Shown here in pieces: positions 32,989 to 42,323 of a stretch of DNA of 64,000 nt. Location of the stretch: contig NZ_CP036403.1 in the NCBI RefSeq assembly GCF_004322775.1, forward strand, positions 1,674,001 through 1,738,000. The letters run 5' to 3'. The DNA comes from Ornithinimicrobium sufpigmenti. Its GTDB lineage: Bacteria > Actinomycetota > Actinomycetes > Actinomycetales > Dermatophilaceae. Under the pieces are notes generated by a model, which saw only the letters and a program-made list of their open reading frames with translations, was not told the origin of the DNA and did not search any database. The translations under genes were made by a program, and so were the position numbers. The first letter of the stretch is position 1. Each line of letters opens with the position of its first letter.

Positions 32989-33289
32989 GGCCCCGACCGC
33001 CGCGCCGTTGCACGCAGCCACGATCCTCGCGCAGGTCTGCCCTCAGGCACCCCCGGGCGCACAGGTCCACGTCGACAACATCCTTGGCTACGTCCTGTGG
33101 GGCGTGGGCATCCTGTTCTTCCTCGGGGTCATCATCGCCGTCGGCGCTATCGCCGGCGGCCGCATGTTCGGTATGCCGCACGCCAGCACCGGCGGCATCA
33201 TCGGGCTAGTCATCGTCTTCATAGCCGTGATCGCCTACCTGATCCTGCCGGGGATCCTGGACGCGATGATGGGCACCGGGTGCGTCTGA
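32978..33289 (+). CDS. VirB2/TrbC-like pilin candidate
   Basis: 103 residues from ATG 32978, with ribosome-binding site AAGGAAGG. After a ~40-residue N-terminus come two hydrophobic helices (ILGYVLWGVGILFFLGVIIAVGAIAGG and GGIIGLVIVFIAVIAYLILPGIL) with a short polar turn. This is the two-helix plan of VirB2/TrbC-type pilins. The start overlaps the previous gene, and the next gene begins one base after its stop. Assigned from topology and position in the transfer cluster. Confidence 0.65.
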   Translation: MFVEAPTAAPLHAATILAQVCPQAPPGAQVHVDNILGYVLWGVGILFFLGVIIAVGAIAGGRMFGMPHASTGGIIGLVIVFIAVIAYLILPGILDAMMGTGCV

Positions 33290-33290
33290 G

Positions 33291-34112
33291 ATGTCCACGA
33301 CGACACCGCATGGGTGGGGGAGGGGCAGGCTGCTGACCATCCTCGCCGGAGCCCTGGGTACCGGGTTGGCGGTGCTGGCCGGCCTGGGTTTTTTCATCTG
33401 GCAGGTCCTGACCGGTGACCAGCCCGAGACGGTGGGGCAGGACACGGCGTCGCTGCCGATCGTGCTGGAGGAGGCCAGCTTGCCGCAGGCCGGGCAGGTC
33501 CGGCGCGAGCTGATCGCCGAGGCGCAGATGCTGACCGTGGACGACCCGCGCGCCTACCGCGAAGGACAAGTGGCCACCAGCCTCGTCGAACCCCTGGCCA
33601 TCCCTTCACCGACAGGGACAGGACCGCTGGGGATCCCGACCGGGTACCCCCAGACCCCGGAGGGTGCGTTGGCGCAGCTGGCCGCGATCGACGTCGCTGT
33701 CATCCAGGGCATGTCCGTGCCAGTCACGCATGAGGTCTACCGGTCCTGGTCCACCGGTGAGGCTGACCCAGCCGGTTGGGTGATGACCGGGAACGTCACC
33801 GACTTCCTCACCGCCGCCCAGCAGAGCGGACAGGTCAAGGAGAGCGGCCTTGTCGTGACCGCGACCCCGGCGGCCGGTCAGGTCAAAGGGACCGACGGGC
33901 AGGACTGGGTCTTGGCCTGCGTCCTGCTGGAACTGTGGGCACGCCTGGTGGAGGAGGCGCGGGTCGCCTACGGGCACTGCGAGGCCATGACCTGGACCGG
34001 TGACCGGTGGGTGATCGACCCCACGCACCCGGTCTCACCGGCCCCTTCGACCTGGCCCGGGACCGATCTGGCCGCGCGCGCCGGGTGGCGGCCCTGGGTC
34101 CACAACCACTGA
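33291..34112 (+). CDS. Conjugation protein, VirB8-like topology
   Basis: 273 residues. One N-terminal transmembrane helix (LLTILAGALGTGLAVLAGLGFFIW) is followed by an extracytoplasmic domain with a mixed alpha/beta pattern (GYPQTPEGALAQLAAIDVAVIQGM, then VTDFLTAAQQSGQVKESGLVV, and DWVLACVLLELWARLVEEARVAYGHCEAMTWTGDRWVID). Single-pass proteins with an NTF2-like outer domain at this place in actinobacterial type IV systems correspond to VirB8/TcpC. Fold assignment is inference. Confidence 0.6.
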   Translation: MSTTTPHGWGRGRLLTILAGALGTGLAVLAGLGFFIWQVLTGDQPETVGQDTASLPIVLEEASLPQAGQVRRELIAEAQMLTVDDPRAYREGQVATSLVEPLAIPSPTGTGPLGIPTGYPQTPEGALAQLAAIDVAVIQGMSVPVTHEVYRSWSTGEADPAGWVMTGNVTDFLTAAQQSGQVKESGLVVTATPAAGQVKGTDGQDWVLACVLLELWARLVEEARVAYGHCEAMTWTGDRWVIDPTHPVSPAPSTWPGTDLAARAGWRPWVHNH

Positions 34113-34136
34113 GCAGACGACACAAGGAGGTGGGCC

Positions 34137-35594
34137 ATGTTCGGTATCCCGAACCCGTTCGAGTACCTGGCGGGCAAGGCCGTCGGCGAGCTGGTGGCAG
34201 ACGCCTGGACCTCCATCATGCTTGGGATCTGGATGGGCGGCCTATGGTTCCTGCGCACCGTCCTAGGTTTCGTGGACGCGATCCTCACCCCGGACATCAC
34301 CGCTGCCGGCCCGGCCGGGGACGTGTACCGGATCACGTTCTGGCTGGCCCTGGCGCTGGTCCTGATCCTGGCTATGGCCCAGCTGGGCCTGGCCGCCTGG
34401 CGCCGGGACGGCGCAGACCTCGCCCAGGCCGCGGTCGGGGTCGCGCAGTTCGTCGTCGTTTTCGCCGGCTGGATCGGGTACTGCGTGATGATCCTGGCCG
34501 CCGCCCAGGGTCTGACCCGGTCCTTGATGCAGGCCATGTTCGGGGTGGAGCTGTTCGCCCACTGGGAGCCCTCCGAGGTCTTCATCATCGCCACCGAGGA
34601 CATCACCGACACGGTGCTGGCCACCGTCCTGGGGTTCATGGGCCTGTTCCTGTGGCTGGCCGGGATCGGGTTCCTGCTGGTCATGCTGACCCGGGCCGGG
34701 GCCCTGCTGGTGCTGGTCGCCACCGGACCCATCGCCGCGGCAGGCCTGGCCAGCGGGTTCTCACGGTCATGGTTCTGGAAGTCGTTCCGGTGGTTCCACG
34801 CGGCCGCGTTCACCCCGGTGCTGGTCGCTCTGGTCCTCGGCCTGGGGATCTCGTTGACCACCGGCATTGTCGAAGGCGAGGCCGATGGGCTGGCCAGGAC
34901 GATCGGCACCGCGATCCCCGGGGTGTTCCTGATCTGCATTGCCGCGTTCTCCCCCCTCGCACTGTTCAAGCTCCTGGCCTTCGTCGACCCCGGCACCTCC
35001 TCCGGGGCCGCGATGCGTGCCGGGTACGAGGCTCAGGGCGGGTTGCGTGGGTTAGCCGGCCGGGCCGTGGGGACGTCCAATGCCGCCTCGAGCGTGGACA
35101 GTCACGGCCGTTCGGCCAGCGAGGTCTCCGCCGAAGGAGAGGCCAACCAGCGGGCCGCCAAGGCCACGAGCAACGCGGCCTCCAAGGGCGGCTTCGCCAT
35201 CGGCCCGGCAGCCGGCGCCGTCGGTACGGCGATCGGTCTCGGCGTCGAGGCGATGGTGTCCGCCGGCACCCGGGGCGCGGCCATCGGCGCGGACGTGTCC
35301 AACCAGATGGGTGCCGGGCACAACACCTATGTCCCCGACTTCCAGCCGGCCAGGACGGGCGGTGGCCGCCGACGAGCCAGCCACCCCGAACAACGCGGCG
35401 AGGACACCGGCGGTGGCAGCGGTGGCAGCGGTGAAGCCGGTGGGGGAGCAGTCCAGGCGCCACCCCCGGCGCAGACCAACCCGAGCACCGGCGCTGGTCC
35501 GCTCCCCCCGCCCAGCGGCGGCGGTGCGGCCGGTGCCGCCGGAGGCGCCGGCGGCACCGGAGCGGCCGGAGCGGCCGCAGGAGCAGCGAAGTGA
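34137..35594 (+). CDS. VirB6/TrbL-like polytopic membrane protein
   Basis: 485 residues, with ribosome-binding site AAGGAGG 7 bases before ATG. It has about six to seven hydrophobic helices in residues 20-290 (e.g. ITFWLALALVLILAMAQLGLA, VVVFAGWIGYCVMILAAAQG, VLGFMGLFLWLAGIGFLLVM, LVLVATGPIAAAGLAS). These are followed by a long soluble Ala/Gly/Ser-rich tail ending in low-complexity GGAAGAAGGAG. This plan fits VirB6/TrbL proteins that form the inner-membrane channel. Confidence 0.75.
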   Translation: MFGIPNPFEYLAGKAVGELVADAWTSIMLGIWMGGLWFLRTVLGFVDAILTPDITAAGPAGDVYRITFWLALALVLILAMAQLGLAAWRRDGADLAQAAVGVAQFVVVFAGWIGYCVMILAAAQGLTRSLMQAMFGVELFAHWEPSEVFIIATEDITDTVLATVLGFMGLFLWLAGIGFLLVMLTRAGALLVLVATGPIAAAGLASGFSRSWFWKSFRWFHAAAFTPVLVALVLGLGISLTTGIVEGEADGLARTIGTAIPGVFLICIAAFSPLALFKLLAFVDPGTSSGAAMRAGYEAQGGLRGLAGRAVGTSNAASSVDSHGRSASEVSAEGEANQRAAKATSNAASKGGFAIGPAAGAVGTAIGLGVEAMVSAGTRGAAIGADVSNQMGAGHNTYVPDFQPARTGGGRRRASHPEQRGEDTGGGSGGSGEAGGGAVQAPPPAQTNPSTGAGPLPPPSGGGAAGAAGGAGGTGAAGAAAGAAK

Positions 35595-35664
35595 TGAGTC
35601 CCTGGTGGCTGCAGCGCCGCTTTAGGAAGCGACCCACCCAAGCCGCCCGCAGGAGGACCCCACG

Positions 35665-37167
35665 ATGACCGTCTACCGCGACCACACCCGCGCCCGCATC
35701 GGGTGGTTCTTCGGCCTCACCGGCCTCCAGCTCGGCCTCCTGGCCGCAGCCGTCCTGCCGGTGGCCTGGTCGATCTCCAAGCAGGACTGGGCCGCGGTGG
35801 GCCTGTCCATCCTCGGCTGGGGGTTGCTGTTCGGTGTCGTGGCCGTCCCGGTCAGGGGTCGGTCGATGACCGGGTGGATCACCTCGACCGTGTCCCTGGC
35901 GGCCGGGACCCTGGCCGGGTGGACCCGGTTCCGGGCGCGGGCCACCACCGGGCAGGCCCAGGAGCAGGAGCAGGCGGACCTGCCGGGGGTCCTGGCCAGC
36001 GTCGTGATCCACGAGGGCCCACCGACAGGGCACTCCCACCGTCGGGTCGCGTTGATTCAGAACCACTCGATAAGGACCTGGGCGGTCACCGCCTCGATCG
36101 TCCATCCGGGGCTGGGCATGGCCGAGCTCGAGGATCGGCAGGTCTACGGGCAGGGCCTGGCAGAGCTGCTCGACGCGGCCGTGCGGGCCGAGCTGGTCTC
36201 CGAGGTCATCTTCATGGTCCGCACCGTTCCTGAGGACGGTGCCGAGCGGACCGACTGGGTGCGTCGCCACCGCACGGGCAACGCCCCAGCCCAGGTCACG
36301 GCGATCAACGACGACCTGCACGAGTCGCTGACCGCCGCGACGGTGCGTACCGAGCAGTACGTCACCGTCGTGGTGCCCGAGTCACGGCTGGGCAAGGTGG
36401 CCCGGGAGTACGGCGGGGGAGTCAACGGTCGCGCCAGGGCCCTGTACGGCGCGATCGCCGAGGTTGAGTCTCACCTGCGCGGCGGCCTGGGCGTCTCGAC
36501 CGTGGAGTGGCTGACCAGCCCCCAGCTGGCTCATGCGTGCCGGACGGGGTTCGCCCCGGGGGACCGGGCGACCATCATCGACGCGCTGGCTGCCGGACAG
36601 ACCGACGACGATGTGAACACCTGCGTGCCGTGGGAGCTGGCCGGCCCTTCCGGTGCTGACGCCGCCGTGCGGCACTACTCCCACGACGCCTGGAACTCGG
36701 TCTCCTCCACGATCAAGCTGCCGGTGAAGGGGGCTGCGATGGGGGCGCTGGCCCCGGTCCTGTCGGCGCACCAGGACGGGGAGCGGCGCAGTTTCATGGT
36801 CTGTTACCCCCTGGTGCCGCCGGGCCGGGCCGACCGGGCGTCGGCCAACAGCGAGTTCGGTGCCGACCTGGGGCAGTCGTTGCGGGTCGCGGCACGGATG
36901 AAGCGGCGCACCAAGAACATCGACGAGAGCGAGAAGGTGCGCCGCCTGGAGTCCAAGCTGGCCCGCGGCAACTCCCTGATCGTCCCCTACGCCGTCGCTA
37001 CGGTCACGGTGCCTAAGACGGTCCGGGCGGCCGAGGCGGGCCGGCGCCTGGACTCGGCGATCCGGCGCGCCGGGTTCGCCCCGTTGCGCCTGGACCTGGC
37101 TCACGACGTGGCCTTCGCCGCCTCGGTGGTGCCGATGGGCATCAGCCTGACCCGGAAAGCGACCTGA
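35665..37167 (+). CDS. SCO6880-family conjugation protein
   Basis: 500 residues from ATG 35665. Two closely spaced N-terminal transmembrane helices (FFGLTGLQLGLLAAAVLPVAW and AVGLSILGWGLLFGVVAVPVR) recall VirB3/PrgI. A large cytoplasmic part follows (LPGVLASVVIHEGPPTGHSHRRVALIQNHSIRTWAVTASI onward), of the kind known as the SCO6880 family in Streptomyces and other actinobacterial elements. It has no P-loop and is thought to act with the following VirB4-like ATPase; the two genes are two bases apart. Confidence 0.82.
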   Translation: MTVYRDHTRARIGWFFGLTGLQLGLLAAAVLPVAWSISKQDWAAVGLSILGWGLLFGVVAVPVRGRSMTGWITSTVSLAAGTLAGWTRFRARATTGQAQEQEQADLPGVLASVVIHEGPPTGHSHRRVALIQNHSIRTWAVTASIVHPGLGMAELEDRQVYGQGLAELLDAAVRAELVSEVIFMVRTVPEDGAERTDWVRRHRTGNAPAQVTAINDDLHESLTAATVRTEQYVTVVVPESRLGKVAREYGGGVNGRARALYGAIAEVESHLRGGLGVSTVEWLTSPQLAHACRTGFAPGDRATIIDALAAGQTDDDVNTCVPWELAGPSGADAAVRHYSHDAWNSVSSTIKLPVKGAAMGALAPVLSAHQDGERRSFMVCYPLVPPGRADRASANSEFGADLGQSLRVAARMKRRTKNIDESEKVRRLESKLARGNSLIVPYAVATVTVPKTVRAAEAGRRLDSAIRRAGFAPLRLDLAHDVAFAASVVPMGISLTRKAT

Positions 37168-37169
37168 GG

Positions 37170-38711
37170 ATGGACACTCCACGCAGTCGCACCCCTCGCG
37201 CCCGCCGGGCGAGTACCGGCCGGGACGTAGCCACGCTGTTGGCTGACTTCGGTCACGACGCCCCGCCGGCACCCAGGCCGGTAAAGCCAGGGCGGGAGCC
37301 GCGGGTGTTCCGGCCCACCAGTCCCAAGGGGCAACGCGCCAAGGACCGGGGGTGGGCCCCGGCGCGGGCGCCGGTGGCGACCTGGCGGATGACCAGTGAC
37401 CAGGCACCGGCGTTCTGGCCGTTCATCCCCGCCCCCGCATTGCCGCCGACCGGGGCGCAGATGGGCATCGACGTCGCCTCCGGGGCCGCGTTCCACTGCG
37501 ACCCGCTCGGTTGGGTGGTCCGCCCCGACGTGCCGATTAGCAACCCCAACATCATGTGCTTTGGCAAACCGGGCATGGGTAAGTCCGGGACCACCAAGGC
37601 GTTCATCCTGCGGATGATGGACTTCGGGTACCGGGCCCTGATCCTGGGCGACACCAAGGACGAGTACGAGGGCGTATGCCGCTTCCTGGGGGTGGAGCCG
37701 ATCGCCCTCGGCGCCGGCCTGGCGGCCCGGGTTAACCCCCTGGCTCTGGGGCCGCTGGGTCACGGATGGGAGCAGTTGGACGCCGTGGAGGCGCAACGTC
37801 GCGCCCAGTCCGTGTTCTCCCGGTGGCTGACCCTGATCCGGGCCTTGGTCGGCTCGGCGCAGATCGGAGAGGGCCTGGTCCCGTTCGGGCCCACTGATGA
37901 GACGGTGGTCCGCACCGCCTTAGCCGACCTGGTCGGCTACGCCGCTGGCGCCACATCTCTGACCGAGACGACGCTGCCCGGGTTGTGGCATGCCTTGGAC
38001 AACCCCGCCCCCGAGCTGGTGGCGGCGACCCGGTACGAGACCCGCCGGCAGTTCACGGACGAGACCCGGCTGCTGCGCGATGCCCTGGGCCAGCTGGTCA
38101 ACGGCGCCCTGGCCGGAATGTTCGACGCGCACACCAACTTCGACATCGACTGGCTCGCACCGATCCAGTCCCTGTCCCTGTCCCGGCTGCCCCAGGAAGC
38201 CGTGGGCATCGCCCTGACCTGCCTGGGCTCCTGGGGCGCCGGGCAGCGCGAAGTCGTCTCCCGGGCCGACCAGCGCGTGGTCGTCCGCGACGAGGCGTGG
38301 CGGCAGCTGCGGCTAGGCCCAGAAGCCGTCAAGGCCTTCGACGCCGACATGCGCCTGTCTCGCGGCTTCGCCGGCCAGGGCGGGGACATCCAGTACGCGG
38401 TCGCGCACAAACCCTCCGACCTGCTCTCCGCCGGTGACGAGGGCTCGGTGGCTCAGATGATCGCCCGGGACATGCTGCACCTGGCAGACATCAAGATCCT
38501 GCACGGCCAGGGCCCCAAGGTGGCTAAGGAGCTCGACGAGATCCTGGGCCTGGGCCCGTTGGCCGTGCATGCCATCACCACCTGGGCCCGGCAGGAACCG
38601 GGCCGTGCCGTGTGGCAGGTGGGGGACCGCCTCTACAAGGTGCAGACCGTCCTGCACCCCCTCGAGGCCGCACTGGCCAACACCAACACCGGTATCGAAT
38701 CGACCCGGTGA
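37170..38711 (+). CDS. VirB4-like conjugative ATPase
   Basis: 513 residues. Walker A GKPGMGKS at 132-139 within NIMCFGKPGMGKSGTTKAFIL, then LILGDTKDEYEGVCRFLG. Walker B is in RVVVRDEAWRQL, followed by FAGQGGDIQYAVAHKPSDLL with the conserved Gln/His pattern of VirB4/TrwB-type ATPases. The N-terminal VirB4 domain is lacking, and the preceding SCO6880 protein probably supplies it. It energises assembly and substrate transfer at the inner membrane. Confidence 0.88.
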   Translation: MDTPRSRTPRARRASTGRDVATLLADFGHDAPPAPRPVKPGREPRVFRPTSPKGQRAKDRGWAPARAPVATWRMTSDQAPAFWPFIPAPALPPTGAQMGIDVASGAAFHCDPLGWVVRPDVPISNPNIMCFGKPGMGKSGTTKAFILRMMDFGYRALILGDTKDEYEGVCRFLGVEPIALGAGLAARVNPLALGPLGHGWEQLDAVEAQRRAQSVFSRWLTLIRALVGSAQIGEGLVPFGPTDETVVRTALADLVGYAAGATSLTETTLPGLWHALDNPAPELVAATRYETRRQFTDETRLLRDALGQLVNGALAGMFDAHTNFDIDWLAPIQSLSLSRLPQEAVGIALTCLGSWGAGQREVVSRADQRVVVRDEAWRQLRLGPEAVKAFDADMRLSRGFAGQGGDIQYAVAHKPSDLLSAGDEGSVAQMIARDMLHLADIKILHGQGPKVAKELDEILGLGPLAVHAITTWARQEPGRAVWQVGDRLYKVQTVLHPLEAALANTNTGIESTR

Positions 38712-38718
38712 TCCAGCC

Positions 38719-40281
38719 GTGAAAGGTGCCCTCGCCGTCCTGGCCGCCCTCGCGCTGCTGGCCGGGGTGCCGCTGTCCACCGCGGTGCTCGTGGCCTCGG
38801 TGGCCACACCCGCGCTGGCCGAGGAGCACCGCACCCTCTTCTGCGAGGGGACCCTGCCCGTCACCGGGGACTGGCGACCACCGTACGAGACCGCCTATGC
38901 CCTGACCCCAGGCTCGGGGTTCGGACAGCGTTTCCACCCGATCCACAAGGAGTGGCTCCTGCACGCCGGGGTCGACATGACCTCCCAACCGGCGGGCGCC
39001 CCGGTGGTCGCCGCCGCGGCCGGCACGGTCACCGGATCCGGGTGGACCAGCGGGGGAGGAAACACCGTCACCATCGACCACGGCGGCGCGATCAGCACCC
39101 GGTACCTGCACCTGGCCACGCCCAGCCCGCTGACCGTCGGGCAGAGCGTCCACCAGGGTCAGCGGGTCGGCGTCGAGGGGTCCACCGGTGACTCCACCGG
39201 CAGCCACCTGCACTTCGAGGTGCGCTCCGCTGGGGAGCCGATCGACCCGGTGCCGTTCATGCTCGAGCGCGGTGCCCCCCTGACCGGTGTCGCCGTGGCT
39301 CCCTCCGCCCCGCCCGAGGTGGCCCCGGACCTGCCGCGGGACGGGGAGGGTGGCATCGGGTTCGAGCTCCCCGCCCCCGGGCAGCCTCGCCAGGACTCGC
39401 TGCACAACCGGCCGCTGCCGATCCCGCCGGGCATCCAGGAGCTGTACGAGCAGGCCGGGGCCGAGTACGGCATCCCGTGGGCCCTGCTGGCCGGGATCGG
39501 GATGGCCGAGACCGCGCACGGGGCCAACACCGGCACCAGCTCGGCGGGTGCGCGGGGCCTCATGCAGTTCATGCCGGCCACCTTCGCCGCCTACGGGGTC
39601 GACGGGGACGGGGACGGCTTGGCGCAGATCGACAACGATGCCGACTCGGTCCACTCCGCGGCCAACTACCTGACCGCCTCAGGGGTGCACCGTGGCGAGG
39701 AGTGGGTGCGTGTTGCGCTGTTCGCCTACAACCACGCCGACTGGTACGTCAACGACGTCCTGTACTACGCGCAGCAGTACGGGGGTGGTCTGGTCCTGGG
39801 AGACCCGCTGCACTGCGACGGCCAGGGTGGCAACCCCGACCTGCCACCGGTCAGCAGCGAGCGGGTCGCTCAGATGCTGTCCTTTGCGGCCGGACAGGAG
39901 GGGGACTCCTACATTCTGGGCGCTGCCGGGCCCGATGCCTGGGACTGCTCCTCCCTGGCCCAGACCGCGATGGCCCATGTCGGGATCACCTCCCCCCGCA
40001 CCGCCCAGGCCCAGCGGGACTGGTTGGCGATGGGTAACGGGTTCCGCGTCCCGGTCGACCAAGCCCAACCAGGGGACCTGTTCTTCTTCGACTCCTACCT
40101 CGGACCGCACACGATCGGGCACGTCGGCTTTGTCTGGGACCCGGCCACCTACACGTCGATCGAGGCCGCCAACCCCGCCAAGGGGGTCGGCTTCTTCAGC
40201 TACGAGCCGTTGATGGACAACAACATCTTCGAGATCTGGCGTTTGGGCAACATCGACGACAACCCGAAGGCACCCAGTTGA
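38719..40281 (+). CDS. Three-domain peptidoglycan hydrolase (M23 + SLT + NlpC/P60)
   Basis: 520 residues from GTG 38719, with a signal peptide (VKGALAVLAALALLAGVPLSTAVL). Domain 1, LytM/M23 peptidase (~45-185): His82 in LLHAGVDMT and the HLHFEV motif (His163, His165). Domain 2, lytic transglycosylase (~235-365): catalytic Glu264 in GIGMAETAHGAN, then GLMQFMPATFAAYGVDGDGDG. Domain 3, NlpC/P60 peptidase (~395-510): Cys410 in DAWDCSSLAQ and His468 in GHVGFVWD. All three active sites look intact. In a transfer cluster its role is to open the cell wall for the secretion channel, as VirB1/TcpG do. Confidence 0.92.
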   Translation: MKGALAVLAALALLAGVPLSTAVLVASVATPALAEEHRTLFCEGTLPVTGDWRPPYETAYALTPGSGFGQRFHPIHKEWLLHAGVDMTSQPAGAPVVAAAAGTVTGSGWTSGGGNTVTIDHGGAISTRYLHLATPSPLTVGQSVHQGQRVGVEGSTGDSTGSHLHFEVRSAGEPIDPVPFMLERGAPLTGVAVAPSAPPEVAPDLPRDGEGGIGFELPAPGQPRQDSLHNRPLPIPPGIQELYEQAGAEYGIPWALLAGIGMAETAHGANTGTSSAGARGLMQFMPATFAAYGVDGDGDGLAQIDNDADSVHSAANYLTASGVHRGEEWVRVALFAYNHADWYVNDVLYYAQQYGGGLVLGDPLHCDGQGGNPDLPPVSSERVAQMLSFAAGQEGDSYILGAAGPDAWDCSSLAQTAMAHVGITSPRTAQAQRDWLAMGNGFRVPVDQAQPGDLFFFDSYLGPHTIGHVGFVWDPATYTSIEAANPAKGVGFFSYEPLMDNNIFEIWRLGNIDDNPKAPS

Positions 40282-40338
40282 GTCCCTGGGCCGTCCTCGT
40301 CCGCTTCAGGACGCAGAACGGTTTCCCCCGGTGAAGAG

Positions 40339-40800
40339 ATGAGAGAAGCGATGCGACAGGACCGACTCAAGAACCCCCACCCGTGGACCTACGAGATCCC
40401 CCTGGCGATCGCGGCGACCCTGCTGTTGGCCGCCGTCCTGGGCGTGCACGCCGGGCGGGCCGTAGCCAACTTCTTCGCCGGCGGCGGCTGGGGGTGGCCT
40501 CCAGCTACTGAGCTGTTCACCAGCCTGCCCGGCCTCCTGCGCGGAGATGCCGGCGCAGGGCTGACCAATGCCGGCGACCTCGCCGGACCCGGCGCGCTGG
40601 CGACCTGGGTGCTCATCACCGGGACGCTCAGCTTGCTCGGCTGGCTGGTCGCCTCCGTGGTGGCCTATCGGCGCTGGGGACCGGGCCGGCTACGTGGCAT
40701 GGCCTCCCGGTCAGAGGCCGCGGCACTGCTGGGACTACCCCGGCTGCGCAAGCACCGGGCCATCATCCGGCCCGACCTTCACGGAAAGGCGGCACAGTGA
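40339..40800 (+). CDS. Conjugation-associated small membrane protein
   Basis: 153 residues with two transmembrane helices (TYEIPLAIAATLLLAAVLGVHAG and LATWVLITGTLSLLGWLVASVVAY) and a basic C-terminus (YRRWGPGRLRGMASRSEAAALLGLPRLRKHRAIIRPDLHG). Proteins of this plan sit directly before VirD4-like genes in actinobacterial transfer clusters. It may anchor or accompany the coupling protein. ATG 40351 is an alternative start. The stop overlaps the next start (GTGA). Confidence 0.7.
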   Translation: MREAMRQDRLKNPHPWTYEIPLAIAATLLLAAVLGVHAGRAVANFFAGGGWGWPPATELFTSLPGLLRGDAGAGLTNAGDLAGPGALATWVLITGTLSLLGWLVASVVAYRRWGPGRLRGMASRSEAAALLGLPRLRKHRAIIRPDLHGKAAQ

Positions 40801-42323
40801 ACCTCCCCACCAGCGTCTTCGGGCCACGTCGAGTTCGGTCCCCGGACGGGGTAAGTACCGATCCCGGTTCGGTGCGCACCAAGTTCGATCCTCGGGACGT
40901 GGGGTGGAACCTGGGACGGTCCACCGCCCCCGCGGGGGTCGACCTGTGGGTGCCGTGGGACCGCACCGCCGGAGTCATCGGACCGCAAGGTTCAGGCAAG
41001 ACCTTGGACCTGCTTACCCCTGCCCTGCTCGATGCACCCGGGCCGGCGCTGGTCACCCTCACCAAACCGGATGACCTGCTCCTGACCTTCACGTCCCGCT
41101 CCATCGACGGGCGGCCCTGTGTCGTGCTCGACCCGTTCGGGCTGGTGCCCGGGCTGCCCGAGCTCGTGTGGGACCCGATCGACGGGTGCGTGGACGCGGT
41201 CGTGGCCGAGCGGCGGGCCAAGGCGTTCACCGCCGGGACGATCAAGGGTGCTGTGGCCGAGGGGTACGGGGACCAGGCCGCCCGGTTCTACGCCGCTGAG
41301 GCCGCCAAGGTCATCCAGGCCTACTTCCACGCGGCCGCGTTGACCAGCCGCACCCTGGACGACGTGCTGGAGTGGGTCGCCGACCCGCGCTCCACCGTCG
41401 AACCGTCGGAGATCCTGCGCACCCACCCCCAGGCTGCACGGTTCTGGCACGGGCTGCTGCACGGGGCCCTCCACGGAGACGAACGGACCGCCGGCAACAC
41501 GATCACCACGGTGCAGCAGGCCCTGTCGCTGTTCTTCCAGGAACCGATGCGTCAACGGTGCGTCCCCGGACCCGGACGACCAGCGACCAATATCGGGCAG
41601 GTCTTGGCCGGCGGCGGCACTATCTACCTGCTCGGTCGGGAAGACCCCTACGCCTCCGCCTCACCGCTGATGACCGCCCTGGCCGAGCACGTCCTGGACA
41701 CCGCCCTGGCCATGGCCCAGCACTCAGGCTGGGGTCGGCTGTGTCCACCGATGCTTGCCTGTCTGGACGAGCTGCCCTCCACCGCGCCCCTGCCCACCCT
41801 GCGCACCCGGATGGCCAACGAACGCGCAATGGGCCTGTCCTTCATCTGGGCCGCGCAGACCCGCGCCCAGCTGGACTCGATCTTCGGCCAGCAGGAGGCC
41901 CGCGCCGTGCTCGGCCTGACCAACAACCTGGTCCTGTTCGGCGGCTCCAAGGACGTCGCCTTCAACCAGGAAGTCTCCGACCTCCTCGGCAAGGTCCGCG
42001 TCGGCCGCGCCACCTGGAACGCCGGACATCGCAGCGGACGCACCTACACGGGCGAGGACATCCCCGTCCTGACCGGTTCCGAGATCCGCCAGATCAAGGA
42101 ACGGCACGCCCTGGTCATCTCCGAGAACGGCAAACCGATCATGGCCCGGCTCCACCGCTGCATCGACGGCAAACCCGGTAAGCGGCTCCTGGCCGAGCAA
42201 GCCATGCTCCGAGACCAGATCGGTGGCCACCGGCGCGCCACCATCACCCCCGAGGCTCGCACCACCGCCGCCCTGGCCGCGGCCCGCCACCACGGCCTCA
42301 TCGCAGCGGAGTACGACAGGTGA
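40797..42323 (+). CDS. VirD4/TraG-like coupling ATPase
   Basis: 508 residues from GTG 40797. Walker A GPQGSGKT at 62-69, followed by LDLLTPALLDAPGPALVTLTKPDDLLL and VVLDPFG, the TraG/VirD4 pattern. Walker B is MLACLDELPSTAPLPTLRTRMANERAMGLSFIWAAQTRAQL, with the conserved Gln further on. RQIKERHALVISENGKPIMARLHR near the C-terminus is the terminal block of the family. It lacks its own transmembrane helices; the preceding small membrane protein may replace them. It brings substrate to the type IV channel. Confidence 0.9.
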   Translation: MNLPTSVFGPRRVRSPDGVSTDPGSVRTKFDPRDVGWNLGRSTAPAGVDLWVPWDRTAGVIGPQGSGKTLDLLTPALLDAPGPALVTLTKPDDLLLTFTSRSIDGRPCVVLDPFGLVPGLPELVWDPIDGCVDAVVAERRAKAFTAGTIKGAVAEGYGDQAARFYAAEAAKVIQAYFHAAALTSRTLDDVLEWVADPRSTVEPSEILRTHPQAARFWHGLLHGALHGDERTAGNTITTVQQALSLFFQEPMRQRCVPGPGRPATNIGQVLAGGGTIYLLGREDPYASASPLMTALAEHVLDTALAMAQHSGWGRLCPPMLACLDELPSTAPLPTLRTRMANERAMGLSFIWAAQTRAQLDSIFGQQEARAVLGLTNNLVLFGGSKDVAFNQEVSDLLGKVRVGRATWNAGHRSGRTYTGEDIPVLTGSEIRQIKERHALVISENGKPIMARLHRCIDGKPGKRLLAEQAMLRDQIGGHRRATITPEARTTAALAAARHHGLIAAEYDR

